Source of the DNA: Narthecium ossifragum
Taxonomy: Eukaryota; Streptophyta; Magnoliopsida; Dioscoreales; Nartheciaceae
Assembly (NCBI GenBank): GCA_963920575.1
Contig: OY986966.1
Span: 19,291,656-19,355,655 of the forward strand
Direction of reading: 5' to 3'
DNA: 64,000 bases
The notes under the pieces are model-generated. The model saw only the letters and a list, made by a program, of their open reading frames with translations. It was not told where the DNA came from and made no database searches. Shown one piece after another: positions 22,045 to 32,543 of this stretch. The position numbers and the translations under genes were made by a program. Within the stretch, counting starts at the first letter, position 1. The number at the start of each line of letters is the position of its first letter.

Positions 22045-25000
22045 TGTCATACCCCGACCCAGAAAACCCATCCAGATCGAGACATGAGCCACCTAAACCT
22101 GTTTAAATCATCAATTGGCGCACAAGTATATAACTGCTATGAATTTAAACAATTTAATCCTCAAGTTCATAAAAATTTTTGACATAATCCCGTTATTAAT
22201 TATAGCACAAGAAACCTGTATATTTCATAATATTACAATTTCAACTGGTACAATGGTAACATTGTAAATAACTAAGTATTACATTTCTCAAATGTCTACA
22301 TCAATAATATGACAACTTTTCTCGAATACAATTGAATTAATACTCATACAATTCTGTTCTCGAATAGATCATGTTATACCTCGATTTATACATCAATTTG
22401 TACATCATTGATTAAAACTGTAAATTATCTGTAGACGAACTCCTCAAAGCTCCAAGTCCTCGATCACCTCGACATATCGCGTCACCGTCTAGAAGAACAC
22501 CTGAAAGAAGGAACTGCATCGACCTGCATTGCCGATGCAGTCCAGGTAGGGTGAGCAATAATGCCCAGTAGGGTTCTACTCTACATCGCACAGAACGGAA
22601 GGGAAACTGCAACTGTGTCGTTCTCCGCCTAAGCCTAAGAGATGCCAAGGGACCCCATAACCCGGTCGATTCCCGAGGGCTCCTGTCCAGGTCCCACCCT
22701 CACCCATGAACAGACGAGAGGAAACAAAGATTGCGGGCTCCTGTCCAGGCACCACGCTGCCCAGTCATACCATCTCTCACGGGGACACACATATCAGGGA
22801 TATCGACAACCATCCTTAGCACTTGGCCTTGGAGACCGACACGACCTCTACACCGCAAATATAAGTGCATAATCCATAGTCGACTATAGCAATAACCTCG
22901 AATGATATCAAACATATATAATCATTGATGACAATTCCGTCCTAATTCTCGACCACGCAAACCCCGGTCCTAGGGCTAGATCCGGGCTACCCGAGAACCC
23001 CGGATCGGCGATCGAATCCATTGCCTACCACCTAGCCTGAATGCCTCTAATGCAAGTATCATGTATGAGCTTATTCAAACAACTAGGCCTAGGTGTCTCT
23101 ACATGACAAATCATCAGTCAATTGTCCAACATGATATACCGTGGTTATAGAGTAGGGTTTAGCATTATAGAGCTATATAAAATCCATCCATGGCATTCAT
23201 ACATCTAAACCATATATAATATCATTCGATAAACAAGGGCACACCCTCGGCCCAATTAGTATAAACATTCCCAAGGGAATTACTCCCTTGGTTAATCAAC
23301 GAATAAAATATGAAAGGGCGCACAGCCGGCCCTAGGCTTGAGCATGATATACAACACACAATCGGAGAGTTGATGAAAGAGCGTAAGAAATTGCAAAGTT
23401 CACATTAATTAACAGGAATCGAACAGAGGGGGGAACACGCTATAATAAAATGCAACTAACATGCTTGGCATACGTATACCATGATCGCAGGAAGAGAAGA
23501 GAACTACAGTTACCTCCATTATTGTCATCTCAATCAAGCATTCCAAAATATTATTGAAAATAATTTGGATTAAAACCAAACTTTGCAGATCTCATCTAAA
23601 GACCGCTGAGATCAACCCTACCAAATATCCGCTCAATTAAACAATTAAAAACCACTTAAATACTCGGATTAAGGTGGTTGCCCTATTCTTGCACAGCCAG
23701 CCCAAATAATTCACCTGAAATTCCACAGGGCTCCAAAATTCATGAAACCACTTGCAATCGGCAGCTAACTCATCCATATATAACTTCTATGTATAACATA
23801 AACTCCGATCATACATGTACGGCTCTATATCAAAGCTAGAACACCACTGTTTTGATTAGAACAGTAAAATCCTAGAAAACCCCCATGAAAACATGCTCAA
23901 ATCCATGTTAAATCAAATCCAATTACTACCAACATTAAATAGTTGTTAAGCAGTCCCATAAACATCATCCAGTACACTCGTATGAAGAACAAATCAAATA
24001 AACGACAACAAACACTATGCCTGCATACCCGAGGCTAACCAGTTTCAAAGGAAAACAGAGCTGGTAAGCACCAATTGACCAGAGACCATACCAATCTACT
24101 CCTCTAGATCCAAAACAGAGGAACCCAACTGGTAATCCACAACTCAGACACTAATCCAGCAACCATCCGAAACCAGAGGCCACGAAACAGGGGATGAAAA
24201 TGGGAAGACACAGGGGAGGAGGAAATCCATCAATCTGGTAGAGAAGAGGATATCATGGCATAGGGACTCACGACATGTCATAGCAAGGCATGACATAGCA
24301 TTGACATCGTCTGGAAAGACGAGGTAGACCAACGGAGAACAGGGCATAGCACCAGGGGGAAAAGGAGAATACCAGAGCATAGCAAAGCATGAAAATGAAT
24401 CACAACAGGGGGAAACTAAGCACCGCAGAGGCATGAAAACAACAACATAATCAAGGTCAATCGCAGCGGGGGAAAAATAGAGGAATCGGAATCCTAGCAC
24501 CTCAAGGAACCCACGGTAGTAAGGAGAAATAGAGGAAATCCCAAGCAACTCAAGCAATCCATGCCAGCAAGGAAAAACAGAGAAAATCCCAAGCAACTCA
24601 AGCAATCCATCGGAAGCCAAGAAATCCAAGGGGAAATCCAAAGAGCAACCAACAATCCACACCAAAGGCATCAAACCCTATTCTATTCTAGTAGAGTCCT
24701 AAACCAGGTTTAGGGAAGTAACCCTACCTCTAGCGTCGAGCTCGCGTCCTTTCTCTTCTTCTCCGGCCGCGGCAGTTATCGCCGCCTTCAAGATCTCCGT
24801 CGACGTCGCCTCCAAGCTCTCCGTCGACGCCGCCTCCAAGCTCTCCGTCGTTGCCAAGATCTTCTCTCTCCGGTCGAATCGCCGCTGTCTCTTCCCCGGC
24901 CGTCGCGGTCTCCCCACTCCCATCAGCTGTCGCACAGTGACCCGGACGAAGGTCTCATGAAAACCAAAGTGAACAGTAGGGCTAGGTTTTATATAATTAG

Positions 25001-25200
25001 GTTCCTTAAGTCCACGACCATTCGATCATCATCAAGTTGATCACAGCCATTCAGATCTAGATCTACTTGATCAAACCCCGATCTTCAGATCCAGAGCACT
25101 CCTATGGGTCTACTCAAGCACATACATCATTATAAGGCCGTGTGTGCGTTACGCGTGTGTGAAACCCACTCCGCCTAGGGTAAACCCAACCGAGCCAAAC
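22045..25200 (-). mobile_element. Long solo Tekay-type LTR running into the sequence gap
   Basis: On the plus strand it begins tgtcataccccgacccag after ctgct (22040-22044) and has the conserved block near 22555. Just before the gap the text gtgtgaaacccactccgcc... resembles the start-proximal part of the LTR 56046-58848. The LTR start itself and the second target-site copy lie in the unsequenced gap. Known length is 3,156 bp, so it is the longest LTR of the window. The large leader contains only AT-rich and low-complexity frames (for instance 24144-24674), which I do not treat as genes. Confidence 0.75.
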
Positions 25201-25400
25201 NNNNNNNNNNNNNNNNNNNNNNNNNNNNNNNNNNNNNNNNNNNNNNNNNNNNNNNNNNNNNNNNNNNNNNNNNNNNNNNNNNNNNNNNNNNNNNNNNNNN
25301 NNNNNNNNNNNNNNNNNNNNNNNNNNNNNNNNNNNNNNNNNNNNNNNNNNNNNNNNNNNNNNNNNNNNNNNNNNNNNNNNNNNNNNNNNNNNNNNNNNNN
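25201..25400. other. Assembly gap, exactly 200 N
   Basis: A run of exactly 200 N, probably a nominal size. The left side is LTR and the right side is the gag zinc knuckle. Protease and most of RT (about 1.5-2 kb) of the minus-strand Tekay element, plus the LTR start, are missing between the two sides, so the true gap may be much longer than 200 bases. Confidence 0.95.
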
Positions 25401-25919
25401 CTACAGAAGTGTCCCAGCTGCCCGCACTGGAAGCACGTGACTGACGCACCATCATGCTGCTGACCCTGGCCTCCCCCTGACGGACCCTGCCCAGACGGCC
25501 CGACCGTTAGGAGAAGCTGGCCCGCTGGACACAGCAACTGCGGCTGAAACTGCTGTGGGCATTGCGACTGCTGCTGGAAGGGTCAATGGTGCCGCTGTTG
25601 CCCTCTGCTGAATCCCCCTCTACCCTAGGGTCTCTGCGGTGTGCTTGTAGAGAATGCCGGTGGAATTGCCCGGCACCTCTCGTCCTACAACTGCGCATCC
25701 ACTACTAAGGCGCAGTTAAGCACTGCTAGGTACGTCTGGAAGCGGTGGGAACACGTCTGTCGTCTGATCTCTGGCCGAGATCGCCACTCAAACTGCCGTG
25801 CTCTGGCTGTCAGATTTGCTGCCACTACCCCCACAAAATGAACCATATGTGTGAATCGAGTGACATACTGCTGAACAGAGCGAGTACCATGCAGAAGGGA
25901 CTGATACTCGTGGGACAGG
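25401..25919 (-). pseudogene. Tekay gag, C-terminal half with zinc knuckle
   Basis: The minus strand shows GTRSVQQYVTRFTHMVHFVG, then a polar Q- and S-rich region, AGPSGQGPSGGGQGQQ-like text, and CFQCGQLGHFC at the gap edge, which is the first part of a C-x2-C-x4-H-x4-C knuckle. It continues the N-terminal gag at 27601-28106; the two halves were separated by the LTR 25920-27595. Stops and shifts are present. Confidence 0.8.
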
Positions 25920-26087
25920 TGATAAGACGTGAAAAGTGCACAAATCACCCCTTCAACTTGGCCTTGTTAGTCTCCGAGCAAGGCCTTACTGACGATTATT
26001 ACCCCATGACAGGTACAAGAGCCCTCAACGAGGATTAGATCAAGTTTCGAAATAAAACGAACTCATTCGGGCTAGTTTAGTATGATG

Positions 26088-26460
26088 AAGATCGATCATT
26101 TATTGAAAAGGATCGATCCTTTAAAGACATTAAGAAGAAATCCAGTCCGAACAACAAGGATCGATCTTCCATCATGAGAAGATCGATCCCTTATGCGCAT
26201 TTTTCAGTGACAGAGCGCAAATGTTATAAGGATCGATCTTTACCAAGTGCAAGATCGATCTTTCACGGGAAAAAGAGATGACAGAGCGCGACATTCTAGA
26301 GGATCGATCCTTGTCTGCTAAAATATCGATCTTCATCGAGGCGCAGCCAGCAGTCAAGAACAAAGATAGATCTTCACCTATAGGAAGATCGATCTTCTAC
26401 GGGACCAACGATCACACGGAAGAGGAAGATCGATCTTCTACCCTATAAGGATCGATCATT
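26088..26460. repeat. GATCGATC cluster just upstream of a TATA box
   Basis: About twelve GATCGATC or near-match words (aggatcgatcct, agatcgatctt) lie within 370 bp. They end about 60 bp before tataaataa at 26522-26530. This is the densest such cluster of the window. Confidence 0.85.
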
Positions 26461-26521
26461 TTGTGCCAGCCGAGCAAAATCAATGGTCCAGATCTAATCC
26501 GAGTGGGGGAGGCTTGTGTAC

Positions 26522-26530
26522 TATAAATAA
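26522..26530 (+). promoter_or_regulatory. TATA box of LTR 25920-27595
   Basis: The sequence tataaataa is followed by accccttttgg; it lies about 60 bp after the palindrome cluster. Confidence 0.6.
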
Positions 26531-27600
26531 ACCCCTTTTGGGGGATTTTGGGGATCTTCTCTTAGACCTTTCTCCAGCCTTTCTTCTTTTAGACTCTTTT
26601 TACCCAATTGAGAGGGGGACTTTTTGGAGGAGATCCATGGGAGGAGAGCTTCATCAACCTCCATCTATGGATCCAACCCCCAAGATGAGTCACTAACTCT
26701 TAGCTTAGGGATTCTTATGATGTAATAAGGGTTTCTATTAGGGATTCTTAGGATTTAGGGCTTTTTGCTACTCTATTGAATGGTTGTATGGATTGGAGTT
26801 AATTTCTTTATGAATTTGGTATTATTTTCATTGATGAATGCTTGGATTGCCCTATTGTGCCCTAGATCTAGGTCTCTTGCATGTTAGGGCTTGGATGGAA
26901 CCTCTCGTGAAAGGGATTCATGCTAAAACCATGGATTCTCTCATGACGAAGGATTCTAATCCAAGATTGGACTAGATTGGGGTGCTAGAACCACCACCAA
27001 TATATTCCTAACCCTCCACCCATCATATCATTGTGATTTTGGCCAGTGAGGTACTAGAACCACCTCGCTATTACACCTAGATCCATACCACATTAGCTCT
27101 CTTGCGATGAATCCATCTTAATTAGAGGGTTTGTTAGCAGCGATCGTAACTCACCCTTCGATCTCCGATCTTTAGACGATTGCTCTTCCTGACGAGGGTT
27201 CTTAACCCGATCTTCGTCGAGCGATAGGTGGAACTAGCCATTCGCCTATCGACAATTTGGATTTAACCATTCAATTGAAGGAGACATGCCCTTATCTTAG
27301 GAAGACCTATTAGAACCCTTGTTATTGATTAAGGATCCCTCGACCTCTCTTTATATCTTAGTCCCTTTTTGCATTAATTTCGGTCTAGTCTAGTTAAAAA
27401 CCCAAATCTAAATCTTTTCCTCCAACTTCTTGGTAGACAATTATGCTCAATATGCCATTTCAACTCTAGTTTCTTCCCTACGGATCGACTCGGACTCACT
27501 ACTAACTACCCCATAGGTAGTTAGTTAGGAGTTTGATTATAAATTTGTAATTTTGATTGGGCGCGTTAAGCCGTGACACTTTTCACGTCTCATCAACAGG

Positions 27601-28106
27601 GCGTCACGCGTACTCTCCGAAAAGTATGCGCCAAAGAACAATGCCCTGAACTCCTTCCACAGCTGCTCCACTTCGTCACCGGTGTGCTGGGCAGTGCACT
27701 TCTAGTCAAGCGCATCTCCGTCGAACTGAAACACCGCGAGGGTGACCCTGATCCGGTCATCCTCGACAAAGAGAGCGTCCAGGACACGCGTTACTCCCCT
27801 GAGCCAGCCGTCCGCTGTAGTTAGATCCCTAGTCTCACCACTAAACCTAGGCGGGTTCAGCTGCTGGAAATCCATCATGACCGCCGCAGCGGCCCACCCA
27901 TTGAAAGGAGTGAGGACCCTCTCCTCGGCGAGAAACGCCTCCTCCTGCGCGACCGAAACCGTCACTGGTGATGGCACATCCCGCCTAGCTCGAACCGCCC
28001 TGACAGGAACCTCCCCGCTCGGTCGAGTGGGTCGACCAGGTCGAGGCCCACCCCGACCAACAACTGAAGGCTGGCCTCTAGCTCCTGACATCTGCACAAT
28101 CACCAA
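27601..28106 (-). pseudogene. Tekay gag, N-terminal half
   Basis: The start MSGARGQPSVVGRGGPRPGR lies at 28091, in a frame open from 28106. It is followed by PSPVTVSVAQEEAFLAEERV, LNPPRFSGETRDLTTADGWL and RGVTRVLDALFVEDDRIRVT, the capsid N-terminal helices of Tekay gag. After a stop it continues in the same frame as CTAQHTGDEVEQLWKEFRAL and FFGAYFSESTRDAL, where the LTR 25920-27595 interrupts it. This copy keeps the core that the two-LTR element has lost. Confidence 0.85.
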
Positions 28107-28258
28107 CGATAAACGAGTGTCAACTTGTCAGAAGTTGCAAAACAAGCAACACAAACAGGAAGTGAAAAACACAACACAAAAGAGCATGCACGGATGTTCT
28201 AAACATAAAACAATCCCATCCCACACTCAATCTCAACCGACTCCTGATCCTACCCCTA
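28107..28258 (-). other. Tekay leader remnant
   Basis: The minus-strand text taggatcaggagtcggttga and the region to gag match the leader 7855-8020 of the two-LTR element. It is cut about 20 nt short of the primer-binding site. Confidence 0.7.
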
Positions 28259-28587
28259 TGACATTATTCGTTGTATCTTGAAACGCTGCTTCAGAACTCC
28301 AAAGGCCCTTTCAACGTGATTGCGCAATTGTGCATGGCGATGGTTTGTAATTTCCTTAGAGTCAAGGTATCCATTAGTACGGCCACCGCAGGCATTTGCG
28401 AATTTTCTAATATGGTACCGTGATCCTGTATTCGGTGCCAAAAACTTTCTCGAGTTTGCATAACCAGAATCGACTAGGTAGAATTTACCTAAAAGTGATT
28501 GCATCGTCACCGTTAGATCAAGTCATTATCGCAAATATATAAGCTCACTTGACGAGACTTAAATACATCCAGGAATTATGAGGTCGC

Positions 28588-30136
28588 TGATGTCGCTCAA
28601 ATGTGTCACACACAGCGGGCGCGGTGCAGTACAACATAAGAGAGGTCGAACCCATAAAGAGACAAGCAGGAAAGATCCCGAAACACAGATAATAATGTAT
28701 CGAAAACAATCAAGAGCGTAAAAGTTAAGAAAGTAGATCAAAGATGTAACGGTAAAATAAAAGTAACAAAGAAAATAAGGATTTGGTTAAGGCTAGGCAT
28801 CGGGAATCCCTTCACTCGGACTTAGGTTCTTCTTCTACCAACGGTTCATTCAATACTCAGTTAAGGGATTCACATCCCAATCACCTTAATCGGAAGATAT
28901 GAAACTATAAACCTAACAAAATATATAAATGTCTCTTCCTATGATTGATTCTTCCTTATTATAGTTCTAACTTCATACAACCCAAACCTAAGAATACATG
29001 ATACCGGCTCTCACTACAGGCAACGCGCAGCAAAAGTTCATCGGGACAAAGCCCTAACTCTATCTAACCGGATCTCTAAGAATACACAATACAAACTCTC
29101 ACAATCGGCAATGCATAGCAAAGATGTCACGAGATAAAGTATGTAAACAATAGATAAAACTATGGGATTATAAGATCAAGAAAGAAGCATGATTGGATTC
29201 ATAATATTAATCATCCACATAGAAATCTATAATCTGAAAATAATCTTTGAAGATCCAAAACATAGAAAAGAGTTTAACAATAAAGATTAAAACTATGAAC
29301 CATTGTTGGAGAAGAAGCCCTAGTCCTCGCTAGATCATCCGTCTGCCATCCCCGCGGATTACTCAGTCATGAATGGAGATGTCTTCATCTTCTTCCTTTA
29401 GAAAACGTCCAGAAAAGAGCCCCCAAAAACGTCCAAGAACTCCCCTTATATAAGGACATGAAACCCTAGCTTTTATTTCAGCCTTTGGTTTAAATCTGAT
29501 GGCTCGTATTTAGATCCGCCCGACAATGGATCGATCCTTTGAAAGTCAAGGATCGATCTTTCTCTTCTCTATTTCTCCGTACCTGGGTCACCCAAGTAGG
29601 ATCGATCCTTTGAAAGAAGCATGATCGATCCTTCTCAGTAGGATGGATCCTTCCATAGAGTAGGATGGATCCTTCTATAGGAGAAAGATCGATCCTTCTC
29701 CTCAACATTCTCGAGTGAAAGGAGGATCGATCCTTCTATGATCATCCGAAAAGTGTGTGTTTTGTCAGGCCTGTCTGCATAAAAGGATCGATCCTTGTAG
29801 GGAACATGATCGATCCATCTTTCCTGGGTATTTACTGTTTTGCCATCCAGACTGCGCTATTGGTACTAAAATTGCCGTAACTTCCTCCAGAAAACTTGGA
29901 ATCACGAACTGTAAAATTCTACAGAAACTAGACTTCAAGAGCTTTCCAACCATTTATGACACCTTATCTGGTTCGTTGTGAGAAGGTACAGTTTTGGCGC
30001 TAAAAATCCATCTTTGCTTCAATTTCATGCATAATACAAATAACTTTGTGAAGCAACATATACGGACGAAATCATCTATATTAAGCAAATAAGCTGCTCT
30101 TAGTCATGTTTAGAGTGCACTTTCATGCACTCATCA
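28588..30136 (-). mobile_element. Solo LTR (same family as 1951-3717), TSD gtcgc
   Basis: A 1,549-bp unit flanked by gtcgc at 28583-28587 and 30137-30141. Read on the minus strand it starts tgatgagtgcatgaaagtgc and ends gagcgacatca. It matches 1951-3717 along its length, including the cctgacgcc/ccgagtgaagggattc region. It carries a GATCGATC cluster at 29527-29818, upstream of a TATA-like cttatataag (about 29448, minus strand). Confidence 0.92.
29527..29818. repeat. GGATCGATCC cluster in U3 of the solo LTR
   Basis: About eight ggatcgatcctt-type words and two ggatggatcctt variants lie between 80 and 370 bp upstream of the minus-strand TATA-like box. The sister LTR at 1951 has the cluster in an AAGATCGATCT version, so the words changed in concert within each copy. 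Confidence 0.8.
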
Positions 30137-30754
30137 GTCGCCATCTTCAATTGCTTTATTTAAGACACGCATATTTGACGCTGAACCTTCCTAACCGGGA
30201 ATTACAAGGCAAAATTGTAAATCAAATTCTACAACTCCCATAACATTCTGTGATATGGTCCTCTTGTAGTTACAAAACCTCGGTTGCAGGTCTCTGCTAA
30301 CAATTGCATGAATATGAGTGGCATCAATTAAACCAATAGCATTCTGCGAAATACAGCTATCACATTAAAGCCATGAAACATAACCACATGCTAGAATGCA
30401 TAACGTTGCAGACTATTCATGCATTTTACCTTAAATGGGCCCCAAGTAGAATTTCCCTCCAACTTATGGGGTACGATGACATTATCATCAAGCAGTTGTA
30501 TGTATTCAGGTCTCAATTGTATGACAACATCCAATACGTGATTGAAAATTCGACTTATTGTTTCTCCAGAATGCTGAAATTTCTCTGCCAGCACTCTATT
30601 AAAAACTCCATGGCCAATCCCATGAAGAATTGCAAGTTGTTCATTGCTTGTCACATTTGATGTGTCGTCAATCAAGCATCGCGCCTCCAGTGCATGAAAG
30701 AAGCCTTGAAACACTTTCTTTGACAGACGAAACAATTATGGACATCTTGTTTCA

Positions 30755-31905
30755 TGACAGTCCTGAAGGTCCAAAAGGGAGGGGGGGGGGGTGAATTAGA
30801 CCCTTTTCGAAAAACTAGATTAATGAAAAAATCAGATAGAGAAGATCTAAGACCTTAAATGCTTGTAAATGAGATGAAAACACAAGTCAAACAACATGCA
30901 AGAATAAATGAGAGAGAGGTTAGAGAGATTGCACCGATTTTATAGTGGTTCGACCCAACCCTTGGTCTACGTCCACTTCTCTCAAGGTCCTCCTTGAGGT
31001 TTCACTACTTGCAAATCATTACAAGCTTTTTCTCCAAGCTTTCGGGTGCTTGGTAACCTTACAATCACTCCCAACAACAGTTGGATGGCTCTCAGTGTAC
31101 TTCTTCACACTCGAAGAAGGTTTACAAAGGTTTAGGCTCAAGGGAAATGAATAGAAAATGTTTTCTAAAACTTGCACCAATGATCTCAGAAATATCAATA
31201 ATAGTTGTGGCAAGTTTACACAAGAAAACTACTTATATTTGGCCTTCAACTAGCTCAAAAATTAGCTCTAACGGCTTGTTTTTTACTCTACGCGTTGCTG
31301 GTGGTCAATCCATGCATCGTCAGCCACATCGATCGCCAGGTTCAAAACTTAGCCTTCTTGAGCCGTGATCGATCCACCCATTGACTGCCAGAGCAACCGT
31401 CAGCTACTGTTGTGAAAAATGCTTCCCAGGGTCGATGCTCCGATCGACCATCGCTTCTTCACTTGAGTCAACATTGTTCGCGGTCGATCCATGCATCGAC
31501 CGTCAGATCGTCCATGAGCCTATAACAATTAAAAAACAATTTCCCTCCAAGCCAACACTTAGCCAAAGTATATAAATCACAAACAAACTGTACGGTCGAC
31601 CGGTCCATCGACCGCCACATCGACCGTGAGGCTCTGTCAAGAAAATGGCTTCCCAGGGTCGATATCTTGATCGACCGCGAGCCAACAATTCATTTGGCCA
31701 AGTTTGGTGCTTCCACCGTGCAACCCCGCAGTCGATCCATGGATCGACCGTCGCATTCCCACGGTCGATCCATGCATCGACCGTCAGTACAATAATTTCT
31801 AAAATATTGAATTTAAGGTTTCCACTTAAAGGGGTAATAAATATTAAACATATATTTTATCATTTAATGTATATTGGCATCATCAAAACAATTTTAGGAT
31901 CAACA
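30755..31905 (-). mobile_element. 3' LTR of a SIRE/Maximus-like copia element
   Basis: Read on the minus strand it starts tgttgatcctaaaattg at 31905 and ends cttcaggactgtca at 30755, length 1,151 bp. A C-run before the end (gggggg at 30780 on the plus strand), the gtggttcgacccaaccc text and the adjoining polypurine tract are typical of SIRE-type copia LTRs. It inserted into the transposase N-terminus. An inverted-repeat cassette fills 31366-31785. Only this LTR and part of the internal region remain. Confidence 0.75.
31366..31785. repeat. CGGTCGATC inverted-repeat cassette inside the copia LTR
   Basis: Units include cggtcgaccggtccatcgac, gtcgatccatggatcgac and cggtcgatccatgcatcgac. The part 31592-31681 aligns base for base, without gaps, with 49173-49262 and 54056-54145 in gypsy LTRs, including the non-palindromic words ggctctgtc and tggc-tccca. 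Confidence 0.85.
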
Positions 31906-31920
31906 ATCTCTCCCTTTTTG
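31906..31920 (-). promoter_or_regulatory. Polypurine tract of the SIRE-like element
   Basis: The minus strand reads caaaaagggagagat directly before the LTR start at 31905. This is the plus-strand primer of SIRE-type elements. Confidence 0.75.
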
Positions 31921-32543
31921 ATTATGACAATCCTTTTAAATGTGATTATAAAATATTTTGGCTCTCCCTTAATCTATGCATCCATTTCTTTCAACGAATG
32001 TGTTCCAAAGTGAATTCTCAAGATGCACACAAGTCATATATCCCTAAAATGATATGAAAAGTTCCATTTAAGATATGATGACAAGATAACTTGGATTTTA
32101 GCATGTTCACTTCTATAAAACAAGAACATTTAAGCTTTCATGAAATGATTCATAAGAAAAGTGTGATCACCATTATAACTTAGTAACATCCATCATCTTT
32201 GCATTAAAAGATATCAAATAAGACAATCAAACAACATTCCAAAAAAAACTTTCATTCCAACAACTTTAATTACAGAGACTCTATCACAAAGATTTCATTC
32301 AAACACAAAGTTTTCATTCGAAAAATAAAGTTTTCCAAAGTGTACAAAGTACAAGAGTCAAAATAAGAAAATGAAGGGCATTTGCTTTTATCATCCATCA
32401 CAACGTTTTCTCCCCCTTTGGCATCATAAAAAAGAAACAAGGAATGAGCTTTAGGATCGATCAAGTGGAGTAGTGGGAGGAGTAGGTGGGAATTTGTCCT
32501 TGATATAGGTGAAGATGTCTTCAAGTTGCTTGGACACTTTCTC
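31921..32543. other. 3' untranslated part of the SIRE-like element
   Basis: AT-rich sequence between the polypurine tract and the ORF end on the minus strand. I see no pol domain (no GAG, IN, RT or RNase H of copia type). The element is therefore either a non-autonomous derivative or truncated before pol. Confidence 0.45.

Larger units (their letters stand above)
25920..27595 (+). mobile_element. Solo LTR-like element with 19-bp inverted ends, TSD acagg
   Basis: The unit is 1,676 bp and flanked by acagg at 25915-25919 and 27596-27600. It begins tgataagacgtgaaaagtg and ends cacttttcacgtctcatca, which are reverse complements except for one base. That gives 19-bp terminal inverted repeats instead of the few bases usual in LTRs. 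Inside are a large GATCGATC cluster, a TATA box at 26522 and, near the 3' end, a ctacggatcgactcggac block. The last places it with the family of 1951-3717, 13775-15347, 28588-30136 and 42320-43772. It splits the Tekay gag. Confidence 0.85.
19912..28258 (-). mobile_element. Internal domain of the minus-strand Tekay element, 5' end lost
   Basis: Read on the minus strand from 28258 the order is leader, gag, (missing PR and RT), RNase H, IN, polypurine region (19912-19960), 3' LTR. It is interrupted by LTRs at 22045-gap and 25920-27595 and by the 200-N gap. At 28258 it stops within the leader, at the point matching about 7855 of the two-LTR element. The primer-binding site and 5' LTR are therefore gone, and Harbinger sequence follows directly. 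Confidence 0.8.
28259..30754 (-). pseudogene. PIF/Harbinger (HARBI1-like) transposase, N-terminal and catalytic parts
   Basis: A DDE transposase relative. From high to low coordinate: FRLSKKVFQGFFHALEARCL and AILHGIGHGVFNRVLAEKFQ (helix-turn-helix-like part, 30391-30735); AIGLIDATHIHAIVSRDLQP (first Asp, 30265-30360); RTISQNVMGVVEFDLQFC and EGSASNMRVLNKAIEDG (second-Asp region; the expected Asp of E-G-S-A-x-D is Asn) ending at the LTR 28588-30136. A short intron-like stretch follows, then KFYLVDSGYANSRKFLAP and HRHAQLRNHVERAFGVLKQR (catalytic Glu). The protein continues at 756-516. The N-terminus is cut at 30754 by the SIRE LTR. Confidence 0.85.

Noticed and set aside
24144..24674. 176-residue minus-strand frame with repeated LLELLGI-SVFP words
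   Set aside because: Part of a long solo LTR leader. The repeats are short duplications of LTR sequence, and no homologous protein is recognisable.
30778..30795. G-quadruplex from the G-run
   Set aside because: A single homopolymeric run at the usual place in a SIRE-type LTR end. It is characteristic of the family and gives no separate G-tracts to judge.
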